From the NCBI RefSeq assembly GCF_030272615.1, contig NC_081415.1:375301392-375365391 (forward strand): DNA of 64,000 nucleotides, in the 5' to 3' direction. The stretch comes from Cryptomeria japonica. Taxonomy: Eukaryota; Streptophyta; Pinopsida; Cupressales; Cupressaceae. Below, one piece after another: positions 34,425 through 46,618 of this stretch. The position numbers and the translations under genes were made by a program. The first letter of the stretch is position 1; every line of letters begins with the position of its first letter. Under the pieces are notes generated by a model, which saw only the letters and a list, made by a program, of their open reading frames with translations, made no database searches and had not been told where the DNA came from.

Positions 34425-35614
34425 TCTAAGATATGTAATGGGGATGGGCCCCCCTATTGTGTCCCCACTGGTTCATAGCTCCAGTCAAAAGCTATTCAGG
34501 CTTCGGCCAATTACCGATCAAAAAAAAAATTAAAAAAATCCTATTTTCCCTCTCCTACAAAATCCACTTGCAAACCCCTTCTAGATTCTTCTAAACCCTT
34601 CCTAATTAGCCTAATCCATCCCCTAATTATTATCACATTCCTAAGCAACTTGGAGTCACTTCTCAAAGACTTCAAAATCTTTGAAAATCATTTAATGCTT
34701 TGTGTGTTCAACAATCTAACCTCTAAAGTCTTCCAAAACTACTAATGGCTCTTACATGACCATTAATGGCTCTTACATAACTATTTATGGTTAATTCAAC
34801 TTGCACTTATATGTCTCCTAAAGCATTTATTGTTTTGACCGTGGTTATCCCTTTTGCCTTTGCACAAGAGTTTATCCATTGGATAAAAGCTTTATTCTTT
34901 GAGTAAAGAATTTATTCACTCAACCTAACCTTGACCTTAACTCCCAAGTTAACTCTCAAGTCATGTCAAGCATTTAATGCTTATTCCCTCTCCTCTCAAC
35001 CTATCTCATATGGACACTTGTCATCCTGGGATTGGGTTGAAAGCCATCACATGGATTGAATATCATTCAATCTTGACCCTTGTTGAGATTAGTCAATCTC
35101 AACCATCCATTGCTCCATTTTTCCTATAAATAGAGCCCATTTCTTCATAATCCAAATCCTGAAAAACTTGTATGCATCTAAGTTATAGAGAATTTTAGAG
35201 AGCATTTAGCATAAATCACTAATATCTTGTTATTTTGGCCTAAAATAAATTATTTTAGTATCATAGCATCTAATATTAGCTTTTATTCACATTTGCATAG
35301 CATTTGGAGTAATCATCTACAATCTTGAACCTCCATAAGCATCCATAGTGCAAAAAGTTGCTGAGAGCTACACTAGTTTGGAACTTGGAGAGGAGAGGAA
35401 CAAAGGAGAAGGAGCTAAGAGCATGTTAGGAGGCATTTGGAGATATCTCATTATATTTACTTTCCTAGTTAAATATTTCTTCATGTTTTTGGTGTCTCTT
35501 TTGATATGCCTGCTTAGACTAGTTTTTGGTTGATTAACACTAACAGTTTCTTGGTTTTGTGTGTTATTCCACCATAGGTTCTAGTATAACCTTCCCCCAT
35601 TTCGCAGAGCATTA
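33878..35614 (+). repeat. Solo LTR inside the E2 leader
   Basis: Flanked by a perfect 5-bp duplication GTACT (33873-33877 and 35615-35619). It begins TGTAGTCACATAAATC and is related, in the opposite orientation, to the 50617-52055 LTR of E3. Shared features are the repeated AATTAAAT start, TTCTAGATTCTTCTAAACCC-like text, TCAACCATCCATTG and a CCTATAAATAGA TATA box near 35125. Removing the SINE leaves about 1.42 kb, matching the 1.44-kb E3 LTR. No internal region or second LTR is present, so the rest was probably removed by LTR-LTR recombination. The right end reads CATTA, not the usual CA. Confidence 0.82.
34239..34534 (+). mobile_element. tRNA-derived SINE (SINE-2)
   Basis: Flanked by a perfect 19-bp duplication AAAATCCTATTTTCCCTCT (34220-34238 and 34535-34553). 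It has an A box (TAACTGGTTAAAAC), a B box (GACCCAAGTTCAATTCCC), a body with an (AAT)n tract at about 34390-34424 and an A-rich tail. The last 40 bases (GGCTTCGGCC, ATTACCGATC, A-run) match the tail of SINE-1, but the head is a different tRNA type. It is inserted within the solo LTR. Confidence 0.93.
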
Positions 35615-35880
35615 GTACTAATGTTGACTTTGACTTGTTGTCTGTCTACCTAAGAGATTTTGATAGCCTAACTAGTTTTTGCAGAATGTTTTTCGAAGAA
35701 CACGCTTGTCACACAAAAACAATATGACTATCGATTCGTTGTTTTTGCAGGTTGCCTAAGGAGATTCAAGTGAACTTCGTATATTCTTTAAATTCATTTT
35801 TTCAGGCACTTAAATTGCTATCTGGTTAATGAACAAATATGTTTTTTGTGTTTTAAGAAAAATCTAAGAGGTAGGAGAGT

Positions 35881-36230
35881 ATGCTCTTGTCTGCACAGAA
35901 AATCAGAATTCTAGACCCTCAAAGTTTTTTTAAAATTTTAGATTTGTGTACCTTTAGCGGGCCTGTCACTATGGGAAAAAGTAATCATCCTGTGAGAACG
36001 ACCCAAGTGATTACAGCTAGACCTGAGCATTCCAACTCACTATAATAAATAGAGTATGCTCTTGTCTGCACAGAAAATCAAAATTCTAGACCCTCAAAGT
36101 TTTTTTTAAATTTTAGATTTGTGTACCTTTAGCGAGCCTATCACTATGGGAAAAAGTAATCATCCTGTGAGAACGACCCAAGTGAGTACAGCTAGACCTG
36201 AGCATTCCAACTCACTATAATAAATAGGCC
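35881..36230 (+). repeat. 175-bp tandem duplication in the E2 leader
   Basis: Two nearly identical copies start at ATGCTCTTGTCTGCACAG (35881 and 36056) and end at CACTATAATAAATAG. They differ at only a few positions, so the duplication is recent relative to the element. Confidence 0.9.
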
Positions 36231-36839
36231 TCTGGTGATTAAAGTCTCAGAGGACGAGATTATTTGAGTTTTCTCTTTGAGATCTCTCATATCGAACATT
36301 TTGTAGGGTCTCGCGGTCTCAATAACGTTTACGTGACTACAGCTTGTTTCGATACCTTGTCAGACTATAGGCCTCAATCATGCTTGTGTGACTTCAAGGG
36401 GTAATTTCGAATGAAATTCCTGACTAATAACTATAAGATAGAGGCTACCTGATTCACCTCTGAAAGGGGGATAATCTTTGTGTAAGAGAGATAGTAACTC
36501 TCCCAAGATACTTTTCATTTTGTGCCCCCATTAGCATTTGGAGTTGGCTAATATGGCATTGAGAATCCATTGCGTGAGACTCAACGGTCGTATTCTGTTT
36601 AGCTATTGGGTGTGTACCTGAGTCTGCAAGAAAAGGTTTTCTTCTCTAAGCCAACGTCCGTAGGTTTACCGTGTTGTGCTTGAAGTCATTATACATCTTG
36701 TATGTTATCCCTAAAATTGAAACTGAAACCGGAGAAAATAATCAACAACATAAAAAAACTCAGTCATCTAAACTCAGTCCATGTAAAAAACTAGTCTCTA
36801 TCAGTCATCATAACTGTCTGCGTTAGAATCTCGTCTTTG

Positions 36840-37200
36840 TCCAGTCCATTGTCGTACGAGTCTACTGAATTATCATCTGGCTATATACGTGTTGTCACAC
36901 AAGTCTTAATTGGTCCAGTCAGTTTATCGTCTGGTCCTGTCATAATTGTTGTCCAAGTCTACAGAAGTGTTGTTCTGGTCCTAGAGAATTGTCATCTGAC
37001 CTTAAATATATTGTCATATGAATAATCATAATCCTCATCAGATTGTCGTATGGAGAACATGAAACTGTCGTGTGAGTATAGGCAGCAACTCGTATGAGAA
37101 ACTGCCTGTGTCGTCTGGGAATTGTTAAATTATCGTCTGGGTCTGAAAACTCTGTCGTACGAATTCTTGATTTTGTCAGTCCAGAAACTTGTCTATCTAC
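36840..37200 (+). repeat. 21-22-bp spaced-motif array in E2
   Basis: Short cores TCGTACGAG, TCATCTGG, TCGTCTGG, TCGTATGG and TCGTGTGAG recur every 21-22 bp, for example near 37046, 37068, 37090, 37111, 37133 and 37155, with variable sequence between. Comparable cores, partly inverted (ACTCGTATGAG, CTCATACGG), reappear at about 45070-45310 and 33715-33815. Confidence 0.65.
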
Positions 37201-37650
37201 ACACTTTTCCAGAACTGTCATACTTGCCTAATTAGTCTATAGTGAGCATAAATCTGGTCATCATAATTCTGTGCATAAACAATCTTGATAGTGTACCCCT
37301 ATTGTTGTGTTGCACAATTTTGTCAATCATCTTTCAGCTAGTTCAATCAACTACTTATCAAACTAAGCTACTTAAGATCACGTCTTATACAGGATAGATC
37401 ATTCCTGAAACCAGACTGAGTCTTAGTCACTTCTCTCAAATCATTGCGTCAAACAAACAACTAGCTTCAATTTGATCTTGACATCTGCATCACTTCTAGC
37501 TCTCGGTCTTGTTGGTTGTAAACGCCTGTTCAAACCAGAAGCTCTCCTAAAAATTCTGACAAAAGTAAGAAGCCCATGGCTACCTTGGCTCAATGAATTC
37601 AAGATCTCAAGAGAGAAAAATACAACATTCAAGCCCAACAAAAAGATTTA

Positions 37651-39162
37651 ATGACACCTCTTGAGATAAAATTTCATGATATCAAGAACACCAAACTTCA
37701 AGAAATGCTAAAACAATTATATAAGGTGGAACAAAAAGTAATTGAAAATCAAAAGCCAAATCTTATACAAGATCACAAGACACCTTCATCAAGACAAAAA
37801 GACATCTATCCCCTAGATAGACAATTTACACCTTTGGGGAAATCTATTGAATCAACTTTGGAAGAGCTTCTTGAGCATAATCTTATCATATTGCCTAAAA
37901 AGACCACATGGGGATGTGAAATTTTGAGTAATTACTGTGCATATCATAGGCATAACATACACAAGACTTCAATGTGTATGGAATTAAAACATAAAATGCA
38001 AGACCTCCTTGATGATGGTGTTATTGAAATTGAAGATCATAAAAATTCACCTAAGGAGAAACCAGATGTCATTACCAAGCATGATCAAAATTATGAACCT
38101 ATGTATAGCAATGGCCTACATGTAGCCCCCATCTCTTCCACGATGCCTCCATTTCCTAAGGCTTCTCAACAACAGTCCATATCATATCCCTCAAATGATG
38201 AACCTAATGATGAATCTTCTCATGTTGACCCTCAAGGGCTGTCTCAAGGGCCATCCCATCCAATGGTTGAAAAAGATCCTATCTCCCTAGAATCCTATGA
38301 GGATCCCATTATACCTTTCTATTTCTTCCAAGATTATCCCCTCTCATCTCAATAGAAAAGTATCCTTCCCAAGCAAGATCATGATGCCTCTTCCACCTTT
38401 TCAAATGATCATATTCAAAATGAAGAGTCAAACACCCTTCCTACTCTATCCAATGGTCCTCTTCCATGTCAAGATCAAAGTATACCTTCATCTCCTTGTC
38501 ATAATCCTCCATGTTCACCTCAAGGATATGTCATGCCTACAAATCCCTCTCATGATCCTACAAGTCAAAATATTTATAAACGCAAAGGGGTAGACCTTCA
38601 CAATCAAGAACCTCTCCATGTTAAAGAAACTATTAAGAGTCATGGCCTCAGTGACATTCCTCAAAATGTTGGTATCCCTATTAAACCAAAATCCAAATAC
38701 ATGCCTTCCCCTTCATCTCTTCCATCCATTTTAGGACCCTATATCCCTCCATCTCTTATGCAGGATCAACAAAGGCATACATCTTCGTGCACCTTCCATC
38801 CATCTAAAAGGATACAAAGGCCCATCGAGCAAAAGAAAGCAAAATCAAAAGCTATATGGGTTCCTAAGGCACTTGTAGAAGCAATGCGTTCCAAGAAACT
38901 GCAAAAGCATGAAAAATCAAAAACCATGTGGATCCCTAAGCGTCTCCTTGAAGCATAACAGTCTAAAGAAAAATCCAAATCCACATCCAAGATTGTTGTT
39001 CCTCCATCCAAACCTTCCAAATCTATTTCTCCATCGCCTCTTTCATCCATTTTGGATCCTTATGTCCCAAAATCCCTGGTTGCTTCTCCATCGAAATCTC
39101 AAAATCAGAGATCCACTTTCCTCCATCAATCCACCATCCCTCAAGATGTGTGCCAATGGTGA
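37651..39162 (+). pseudogene. E2 Gag/PR-linker-like ORF, three in-frame stops or ends
   Basis: Open from 37651 to a TAG at 38353, then in the same frame to a TAA at 38956 and on to about 39162. Near residues 60-130 it has FTPLGKSIESTLEELLEHNL, then a CxYHR...H.....C..LK pattern (CAYHRHNIHKTSMCMELKHK), then DLLDDGVIEI. This CHHC-like module, followed by an LI/LL..G.I helix, is common in the Gag-to-protease region of plant Ty3/gypsy (Tat/Ogre-type) polyproteins. The rest is low-complexity proline/serine/lysine text with repeats such as SKAIWVPKALVEAM and SKTMWIPKRLLEA. No protease or polymerase follows. Confidence 0.65.
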
Positions 39163-42100
39163 TTCCTCAAACATTTCCATTCGCTCATGCACCAAACTTT
39201 CAATATATGATCCATTATCCAACACCTCTTTTTCATCTTCCCATACCCCTTATCCGATCCTTTGCGTAAGACTTTACCCTAGTTTTATCACCAAATCCAA
39301 AAACTAAGGAAATCAGCATTGGAGATGTTGGACATGTACACTTAGTTGATTCCTTCTTGGAAATACATCTTTATGCTAGACTCGTGAACTACCTACACAA
39401 AACTCCCTGACCTTATGAATAACATGCACCTTAAACAATATTATATCTAAGGGCTAGGCTAGTTTAGCATTTTCTTTCTACACTGCATTGCATATAATTT
39501 CTTTTTCAAATGCATCTCATTCATACAATTTCTGCATTTGCATATAGCAACATTAATAAAACAAGGCAATTGCCCAAGTTTATCATTTGTTTGCATTCAA
39601 GACAAACAAGAGTCGTCTCTTTTCTTAGATATTCGAACATGAAGTCTTTGAGGTCCTAAGGTCATTCATTTTCAACATTACCCTATGACGACGCTTTACT
39701 TATGGTTGGGTAGTGATTTCACTATTTGAGACTTGTTAACCCAAAATCTATCAGTTGCTATATCTCAAACATATTAACAAAATCTCTAATTCATTCTAGA
39801 TACCTAGTTGATCATTATATGACTAGTGAAAAATATAAAAATTCTACTTCAGCGTCATTGTAATTGTCGCACCCAAGTAGGTTTCATTACTTACAAGTCA
39901 AGGTAAGAAAATAAAAAAAGAAAAGTGCTATTGCAAATATTCATCTCAAGGCAAAAGAGAAATTATATATAATTGAAATATCACGCATACAAGTGCGACA
40001 AAAAGCTTGACTATGGGAACATGCGAGTAACTCCATCAGGGCTATGAACGTCTGCTAGCAATGGAGTAATATTTGAGAAATTACAATCTATAACCTTGTC
40101 AGAGCTCTAAAAGATTGCTGGCAACGATGCTCTATTTGGGATGCTTTTGAAGTTAGAATAATCCATGTAGCTAGTCATATAGGATGCTAAGGATCTTTCG
40201 TGAACACAAGAGCAGGAATTAATTCATTTGCACTCACATGGGCAAACGAAGATCAAAGTTTCAAGAATCTATGGGGAAGTTTTTTGCATCTCCATTTGTA
40301 AATCCTAGTCACTAAGTGTGTTAATTTGGATGTTCCAAGGGACCTTACGGATCGATTTACCGCTTATCTATGAAATGTTTTGTACCTCCAATTCAATTGG
40401 TGTATTACAAAATGTTGAACAAACACATTCATCCTTGTTCGAATAGGAAATGCATCTTCATCATGCATATTGCATTAACATAGATCATATCAAAAATTCA
40501 TTGTCTCCACATGCATTCTGCAGATCATCCTTTCATATAGGTCTGCATACTAGGGGCATAGCTGAAAAAATCCTAAAATTATAAAAATGTCTTAAACAAA
40601 ATCCTAAAAATAAAAAAGTCACCAAATCAAAAAAACTAAAAAATTAAAGCAAGAAAGAATAGACTATCCTTCAAACCAAATCAACCACGGACAAACTCTA
40701 AAAGTCTGCAATCACACTTATTGCATGTCTTGTTAATCAATCTATCAAACTCTATCAAACATCAACATGTCTTATACAAGGAAGGGTACACTCGAAACCA
40801 GACAAATCAGTCTTATACGAGGTACTTACTCTTTGAAACCAAACATTCCTATCAATGATCACACAAATCAAAACAATGACATCAATCAGTATGGCTGCTA
40901 GATTTTGTCCAGGTTAGTCTTATCTCTTGTACTGAAATGCTACATATTTGCTTTAGCTTGTACATATCTTTTAGTCGCTTTTTTGACATCCTAGTTCTTT
41001 TGGAACCCTCATGGCTTGAAACCGATCAATGTCCTAGTCTTAGGGTAATCGACTGATCAATTTACATGTCCTAAAAGTAATCTTTATGTTGATAGTATCA
41101 GGTCATCCAATCCGAGTCAGTCACCTGTCTCCAAACTACTAAAGATTTTTACCATTGAGTAAACAAGCAAAACAAGACTATTGAGAATAATCATTAAATT
41201 GTTTAAGATATGATTGAAATTTTCTTTGTGTGTTGTCTTTTAAATTGGTTTTCGATTATTATTCCCTCTGAGTAACTCGAGGAAGTCTATCTTGACTAAG
41301 AGGAGCAAGGATTGGGGGCATAATACTTTTTTCTTTTTTTTCTGCTTGTAGGAATGATTCTGATGATCTAAAAACATCTAATCAACTGGGTGTCTGTGGT
41401 AAGTACCTTCACATCAAGGTGAAATCGCCACACATACCTCAACTCCGCTTATTTGTATGCTACAGGGAGGTTGGAATCATTTCTTTGTCTGTTTTGAGGG
41501 AATTTATTTAATGTGCAATCCTGATGCATGCGTTATCTATCCAAGGATATGAACGATAAAAGGGTCATTGCAGACAAGATAATTAATATTGCATATATAA
41601 AGGAAGGAACTCTGTTTTGCCTACTGTGTTTGTAAAAAGCTCAGTGATGAAAATTAAGCATACCAAATCTAGTGACTAAGTTTAGGTTGCATTCATTCTA
41701 AATTTTATGTATTTCAAGTGATTTCGACATGATAACAATGTTCTCTTTATCTTTTGAATGAGAGTCTGAAGCAATCGTCATTTCTCAGCTAAGTGGTCTC
41801 TTTTTCATCATTGTTTCTTCGATCGAGTACAATATTGAGATTTTAGCTGCATACATGAGCATCTTATATAGATCCATACATTTCATTATATATTTATTGG
41901 CATTCATGTTACTGCATAAAAAAAGAAACTAAACATTTCCATTACTAGTTACTCATTTTCATCATTTATTTGCATATGGAAAAGAAAGAAACAAAAAAAA
42001 ACATCCATATTCATTTGCATTACATACATCCATACTGAAAAGATGTGCATACATATAGAATAAAGCATATAGAAAGAAATCTCATAATCAATCAACACAA

Positions 42101-42640
42101 GTACGATGAAATCAAATCAAGAGCTCGTATATCTCATCATACTCTCAGTGTTTAAGAGTAAACATGATATCAACTGTCATATACAATGTCTCATCGGAGC
42201 AAGAATCATATAGGCTACAAAAATGGGGTATCTAACAAAATCTAGGAGATATAACAAATCTAGCTCTCTGTCTCTCCCTCATCGTCGGGTGGAGGAGGTG
42301 GTGCCTACTAACCGACGTCCTGTCTGGGTGCCCTAGCTCCCTCAGACCGAGCCATATACTGAGAATACAGAACAACCTGCTATGCTACTAGGACCGCTAC
42401 ACTATAAGTTGCAACGTAATAAGCTGCACAACTTGTTTGATACAAAACATGTCGGTGAAGAGCATCTTGCTCTGCTCTCACCTCTGCAAGTTGTCAGTCT
42501 CGCTCTGTTAGCTGCATTTGTGCCACTATCAACTATGACTACAAACCTGTCAACCTCGTCCTCAAAGACCATACTACGTTCGGTACTGCCTGCTCTCTCC
42601 CAACATCCCCCTCTCCACCTCCCTGCTCATCTCTTCGCTG
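39163..42640. other. E2 internal non-coding stretch
   Basis: No supported gene. Two phrases near 40770-40850 (GTCTTATAC...GAAACCAGAC type) match, inverted, the 49-bp repeat of E3 at 52917-53290; a further one is at 37383. The rest is AT-rich sequence with short frames. Confidence 0.6.
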
Positions 42641-42649
42641 CCTAACCTG

Positions 42650-44936
42650 CCTAGGAGCTTCTCTCTCCTCCTCACCTCCAACGTCTGCTTCCCTAGCACT
42701 GCCAGCCTCAACCCCAGCAACTCCTAAGGATCCGCCCTCCCCTCTTTGTCATTGTCGACCTCTCATTGCTGCCCTGTTGCTACTAGCACCAGGATCACCT
42801 CTTGTCCGTCTAGGTACATCCGCTCTCTGTCCCTGTACCTGCCCTCGTCCCTGTACCTGACCTAGTACCTGTGCCTATGCTAGCGCATACTCCTCAATCT
42901 CCTCTATAAGAGGTACATGCTCTCTCGAATTTGTAAATCAAGGAAAAGGATGTCTCTGAAACCAATCTCTATACTGGGGCAATACCCCTACGTCTGCTAC
43001 ATCCTCTAGATAATCCCATCTCTGTGATTGTAAACTCAATAACTCCTGCATGCTCAGTGCATATGACAGTCTCGGTGCCCATCCTCGTCTCTCCTCCTCC
43101 CCATATCGAGCATAGGTTGTGAACTCCTGGGATATACTTTGCGGCAGGCCTGGAATTTGACGGTCACCCCTACCTGTCATATGAATTTTTTATGACGGTT
43201 TAGTCATTTCAATGCCTTTCATTTCATGTTTTAAGAAAAATATTAACTGTCAAAAAATATAAAAGTAGAAGATTGAAACCACACCAAAATGCAATGCACA
43301 TCTTTATTAGGAAGAAATGAAAATCATTGTCTTAATGAGAAAATAATGATAAATTAGTAATATATGCAAAAATCTTAAATTTACTAAATAAGTTTCTAAA
43401 TTAATACACTAATATGTATTATATATTAACATGAAATGATAATCAATTAATAATTAGATTACTAATTTAGTAATAATAAACTTTAAAATTTTAAAATTAT
43501 ATATATTATGACAAGTTTCTATAACAATCTTATTAAATATATTTAAAAAATTAAATTGACTAAGTTTCTAAATTCATATATAAAAAAATAGAATATATTG
43601 TAAAAATTCATATTAAAATATTTTATCAATTATATTCTATCATTTCAATTATGACAAGTTTCTAAATTCAAATGAAAAATAGAACTATTCTAAAAAATCA
43701 TATTAAAATATTATAAAATTAGAAACAACTACATCCTTCCATTTCAAAATATTCTAAATAAATTTGTATTTTTATAATAAACATTCTAAACTAATATATA
43801 TCAATATTACAAATTTTAATATTCTATGATATATTACCTACTATATTTTTTTAAGGTTTATTTATAATTTGAAGTGTCATCCATACGGTTTTAGGAAAAA
43901 ATAGCATGTAAATGCATACATTCTACTAATTTTTTAAGCTATTAAATACGGTTCAAAAGTGAAAAAATGGCCATTTTGCCTGTCAAATTCCAGGCCTGCT
44001 TTGCGGTCTCCCATACTGTCTCATCACCCTAGATATTACAAATTGCTCAATGATAGACACCAATTTGCCAATGAGAGGTCGATTCATAAACATATCCTTC
44101 CTTTGTGCTCTCCAATCGTCCCATAGCTCTAGACCCCTATACGGTCTCCATACTACAATGATCAAATCATCCAACTGCCTCCTCCAATAATCAGTCTTGC
44201 CCAGGTGGGGCTGTGTAACATAACCTAAGTAACAACATACAATAGGTTGGTGCACCTCCCACAAATCATCTACAATAGGTCTGCATATCGAGATGTGCTC
44301 CCATGCCCATATCTGTAAAACAAACACACCTACTACCATTCTATTCCCCTCCCGATACAAAATCTCATGCATTTCATGATACATATGAGTGAGTAAGCAT
44401 GATCCCCACCCTAATCTAACTAGATGAGTCAATAACCTCTCAAGCATCCTGCCCCAACCACATAAAATTCCTTGTTGTCCTCTATTAGGCATCACAAAAC
44501 GACCAATCATACCGGCCAAAATGCAAGCCAAAGGATACTGCGCATCATATCTGCTCATCAAATCATCCCAAGTAATAGTGCGATCAAGGATAGTCTCGTC
44601 ATGGAATATCCCTCTCAAAGCCAAAATACCCAGTCCTGGAGTAGCAACATAATCCACCTTATATCCTGCAAATGGAATCCTCAATATCCTGTATATATCC
44701 TCCGACGTGATGGTCATCTCTCCAACCGGTAAATGAAAGGTGTTATGCTCAGAATGAAAACACTCAACTAAAGTAGTCAACATACCGTGATTCACATGGA
44801 TATCAGGCGTCTGTAACGGGTATCTGAATCCACACAAACCAATATGACCTCTCTGTGCGTCTGATAAATCACGCACTAGCTTCATCGTCAGCAAAAATGT
44901 ACACCGAAACTGAATATCTGGAAACTGAATTTGCAA
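42650..44936 (-). pseudogene. Antisense plant mobile domain (PMD) gene in E2, split by a MITE
   Basis: The 44936-43983 frame (317 codons) has the PMD signature: LTTLVECFHSEHNTFHLPVG, GEMTITSEDIYRILRIPF, LACILAGMIGRF and LQIWAWEHI. It resumes after the 43145-43998 insertion at 43140-42938 (RYGEEERRGWAPRLSY, LPQYRDWFQRHPF), followed by basic, proline-poor text with stops to about 42650. An upstream exon is plausible: a good donor (GTAAGT, minus strand) at 45396-45391 follows a short coding-like stretch, with a CAG acceptor just before 44936. PMD proteins of the MAIN/MAIL type act in plant gene silencing and genome maintenance, and PMDs also occur as antisense passengers of gypsy and Mutator elements. 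Coding strand is opposite to E2, close to its 3' LTR, fitting a captured gene. Confidence 0.85.
43145..43998. mobile_element. hAT-type MITE in the PMD gene
   Basis: Terminal inverted repeats CAGGCCTGGAATTTGAC (17 bp perfect) bound 854 bp of AT-rich non-coding DNA. A perfect 8-bp duplication CTTTGCGG lies at 43137-43144 and 43999-44006. Inverted repeats starting CAGG and 8-bp duplications are hallmarks of the hAT superfamily. It has no transposase, so it is non-autonomous. Confidence 0.93.
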
Positions 44937-46159
44937 AAACGAACATACAAATCGTCAATATGTGACCCAATTTGTGCTAAGAATGTGATAAACATGCTAT
45001 AGAATCCAAATATACAACATTCAAAATAAAAAATTGATGTTTACACCCTAAAAAATACTTGTTATTTTTTTATACGAGTTTCCATAGACAAGCAGAAACT
45101 CGTATGAGCAAAAATTACAAGCCAAACGATTAAACAATCTCATACGGCAAACAATATCCTATCACATGACTAAATGGTCTTTTCATAACACTCTTATACG
45201 ATACCAGGGTAGACATTAGATGACAAACCTAATATATCCATATGACAAAATACAAAAGGACAGGAACTCGTACGACAAACAGTAACAACCCACACGATAA
45301 AACGATAAACATGACTTCAAAACGGATTTTAAAATGAAAAAATTCAACAAAAATTCAAAATTTAAGAAATGCAAAGGCTAAAGATCGATCACTTACTGCT
45401 GGGGCGTAGTTCCGCCGTCGATTATGTCATCTTTGGCACTTGAATCGATGCTCTTGAATCATAATGGTCATTTTTTTCACATGAGGTTTTTCAAATTTTA
45501 AACTTTGAGAGGTAAAAATGAATTGACAATGACACATTGAACCCCTTATATAGCCCAAACCCTAATTTTTAAACTTGCTTCGATGGATGTAAAACTTGTA
45601 CCCTAAGCTAAATTGACTGTCCTAAGTCCATTTTCGGGATCAAAATTGAAATCTGACATCAATTTTCTAGTCAAAATTTCACAACGTTGACCACTTAGCA
45701 CTTTCATCCCTAAGTCAATTTTTTCATCATTTTGCGCTCAATTCAACTCTAATCTCAAATAAGTCTTACATCAATCTTTGTGCTCAAAATTATCATCACT
45801 AAATCTTTTTATCTTTTCAAAATTACCTACAATCATTGTACCCTCGTTATCTTTTGATTTCGCTCCTGAGGGGGCATACCCATAACATCTTTTCAATAAT
45901 TATCATTATTCAAAAGTCGAGAAATTTTTCAAATCTTCATCTAAAGTCGAGCAAAAATCTTTTTAGTCAAAGAAAATCAATTTAACCTTGTTACTAGGGG
46001 CATCTTAACTAAATCACATCGTATTAAGTTGAGATTCTTCGAAGTTAAATAAAGCAATCTCTAGGGCATATCAATTTTTGGCCTTATCTGAATCAATCTT
46101 CAAATCGGTGTTTAGTTTCATCACATCAAAACAAGCTGGACATTCTCTCTTGCTAATCA

Positions 46160-46560
46160 ATTCTTGTTCAATCAAGTTTGAAATCGATTCTTTTTCTTTT
46201 CTCAGTCGATTCTTGTTCAATCAAATTTGGAATCGGTTTTATCTCTTGCTTAGTCGATTCTTGTTCAATCAAGTTCAAAATCGGTTTTATCACTTTGCTC
46301 AGTCAATTCTTGTTCAATCAAGTTTGGAATCGGTTTTGTTTTTTCGCTCAATCTAGTTCAATCAAGTCCTAGATCGATGCTTGTTTCTTGATCAATCAAG
46401 TTCAAGAACGGTATCTCGCTCTTTGTCGATTCTTGTTCAATCAAGTTTAGGATCGATATCACTTTAATCAATCTGTTCAGTTTCATCGCTTCAAATCAAG
46501 CTGAACATCTCACTCTTCATCGGTTTGTGATCCATCAAGTTCAAAACTAGTTTCTATTTG
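46160..46560 (+). repeat. 48-49-bp tandem repeats near the E2 3' end
   Basis: The phrase TTCTTGTTCAATCAAGTT begins near 46161, 46210, 46258 and 46307 and continues in weaker copies to about 46560, with GGAATCGGTTTT between. No gene is supported. Confidence 0.8.
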
Positions 46561-46601
46561 ACATCAACTATTCTTTGAACCAACATGTTACTCGCACATT
46601 A

Positions 46602-46618
46602 ATTCAAAGAGGGGCAAA
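46602..46618 (+). promoter_or_regulatory. E2 polypurine tract
   Basis: CAAAGAGGGGCAAA ends directly before the LTR start TGTAATACCC. The same tract precedes the E3 LTR (read on the minus strand at about 52056-52072), tying E2 and E3 together. Confidence 0.85.

Noticed and set aside
37651-38958. E2 plus-strand ORF as a complete Gag-Pol
   Set aside because: Only the CHHC-type linker module is recognisable. No RT, RNase H or integrase motif was found in 13 kb on either strand.
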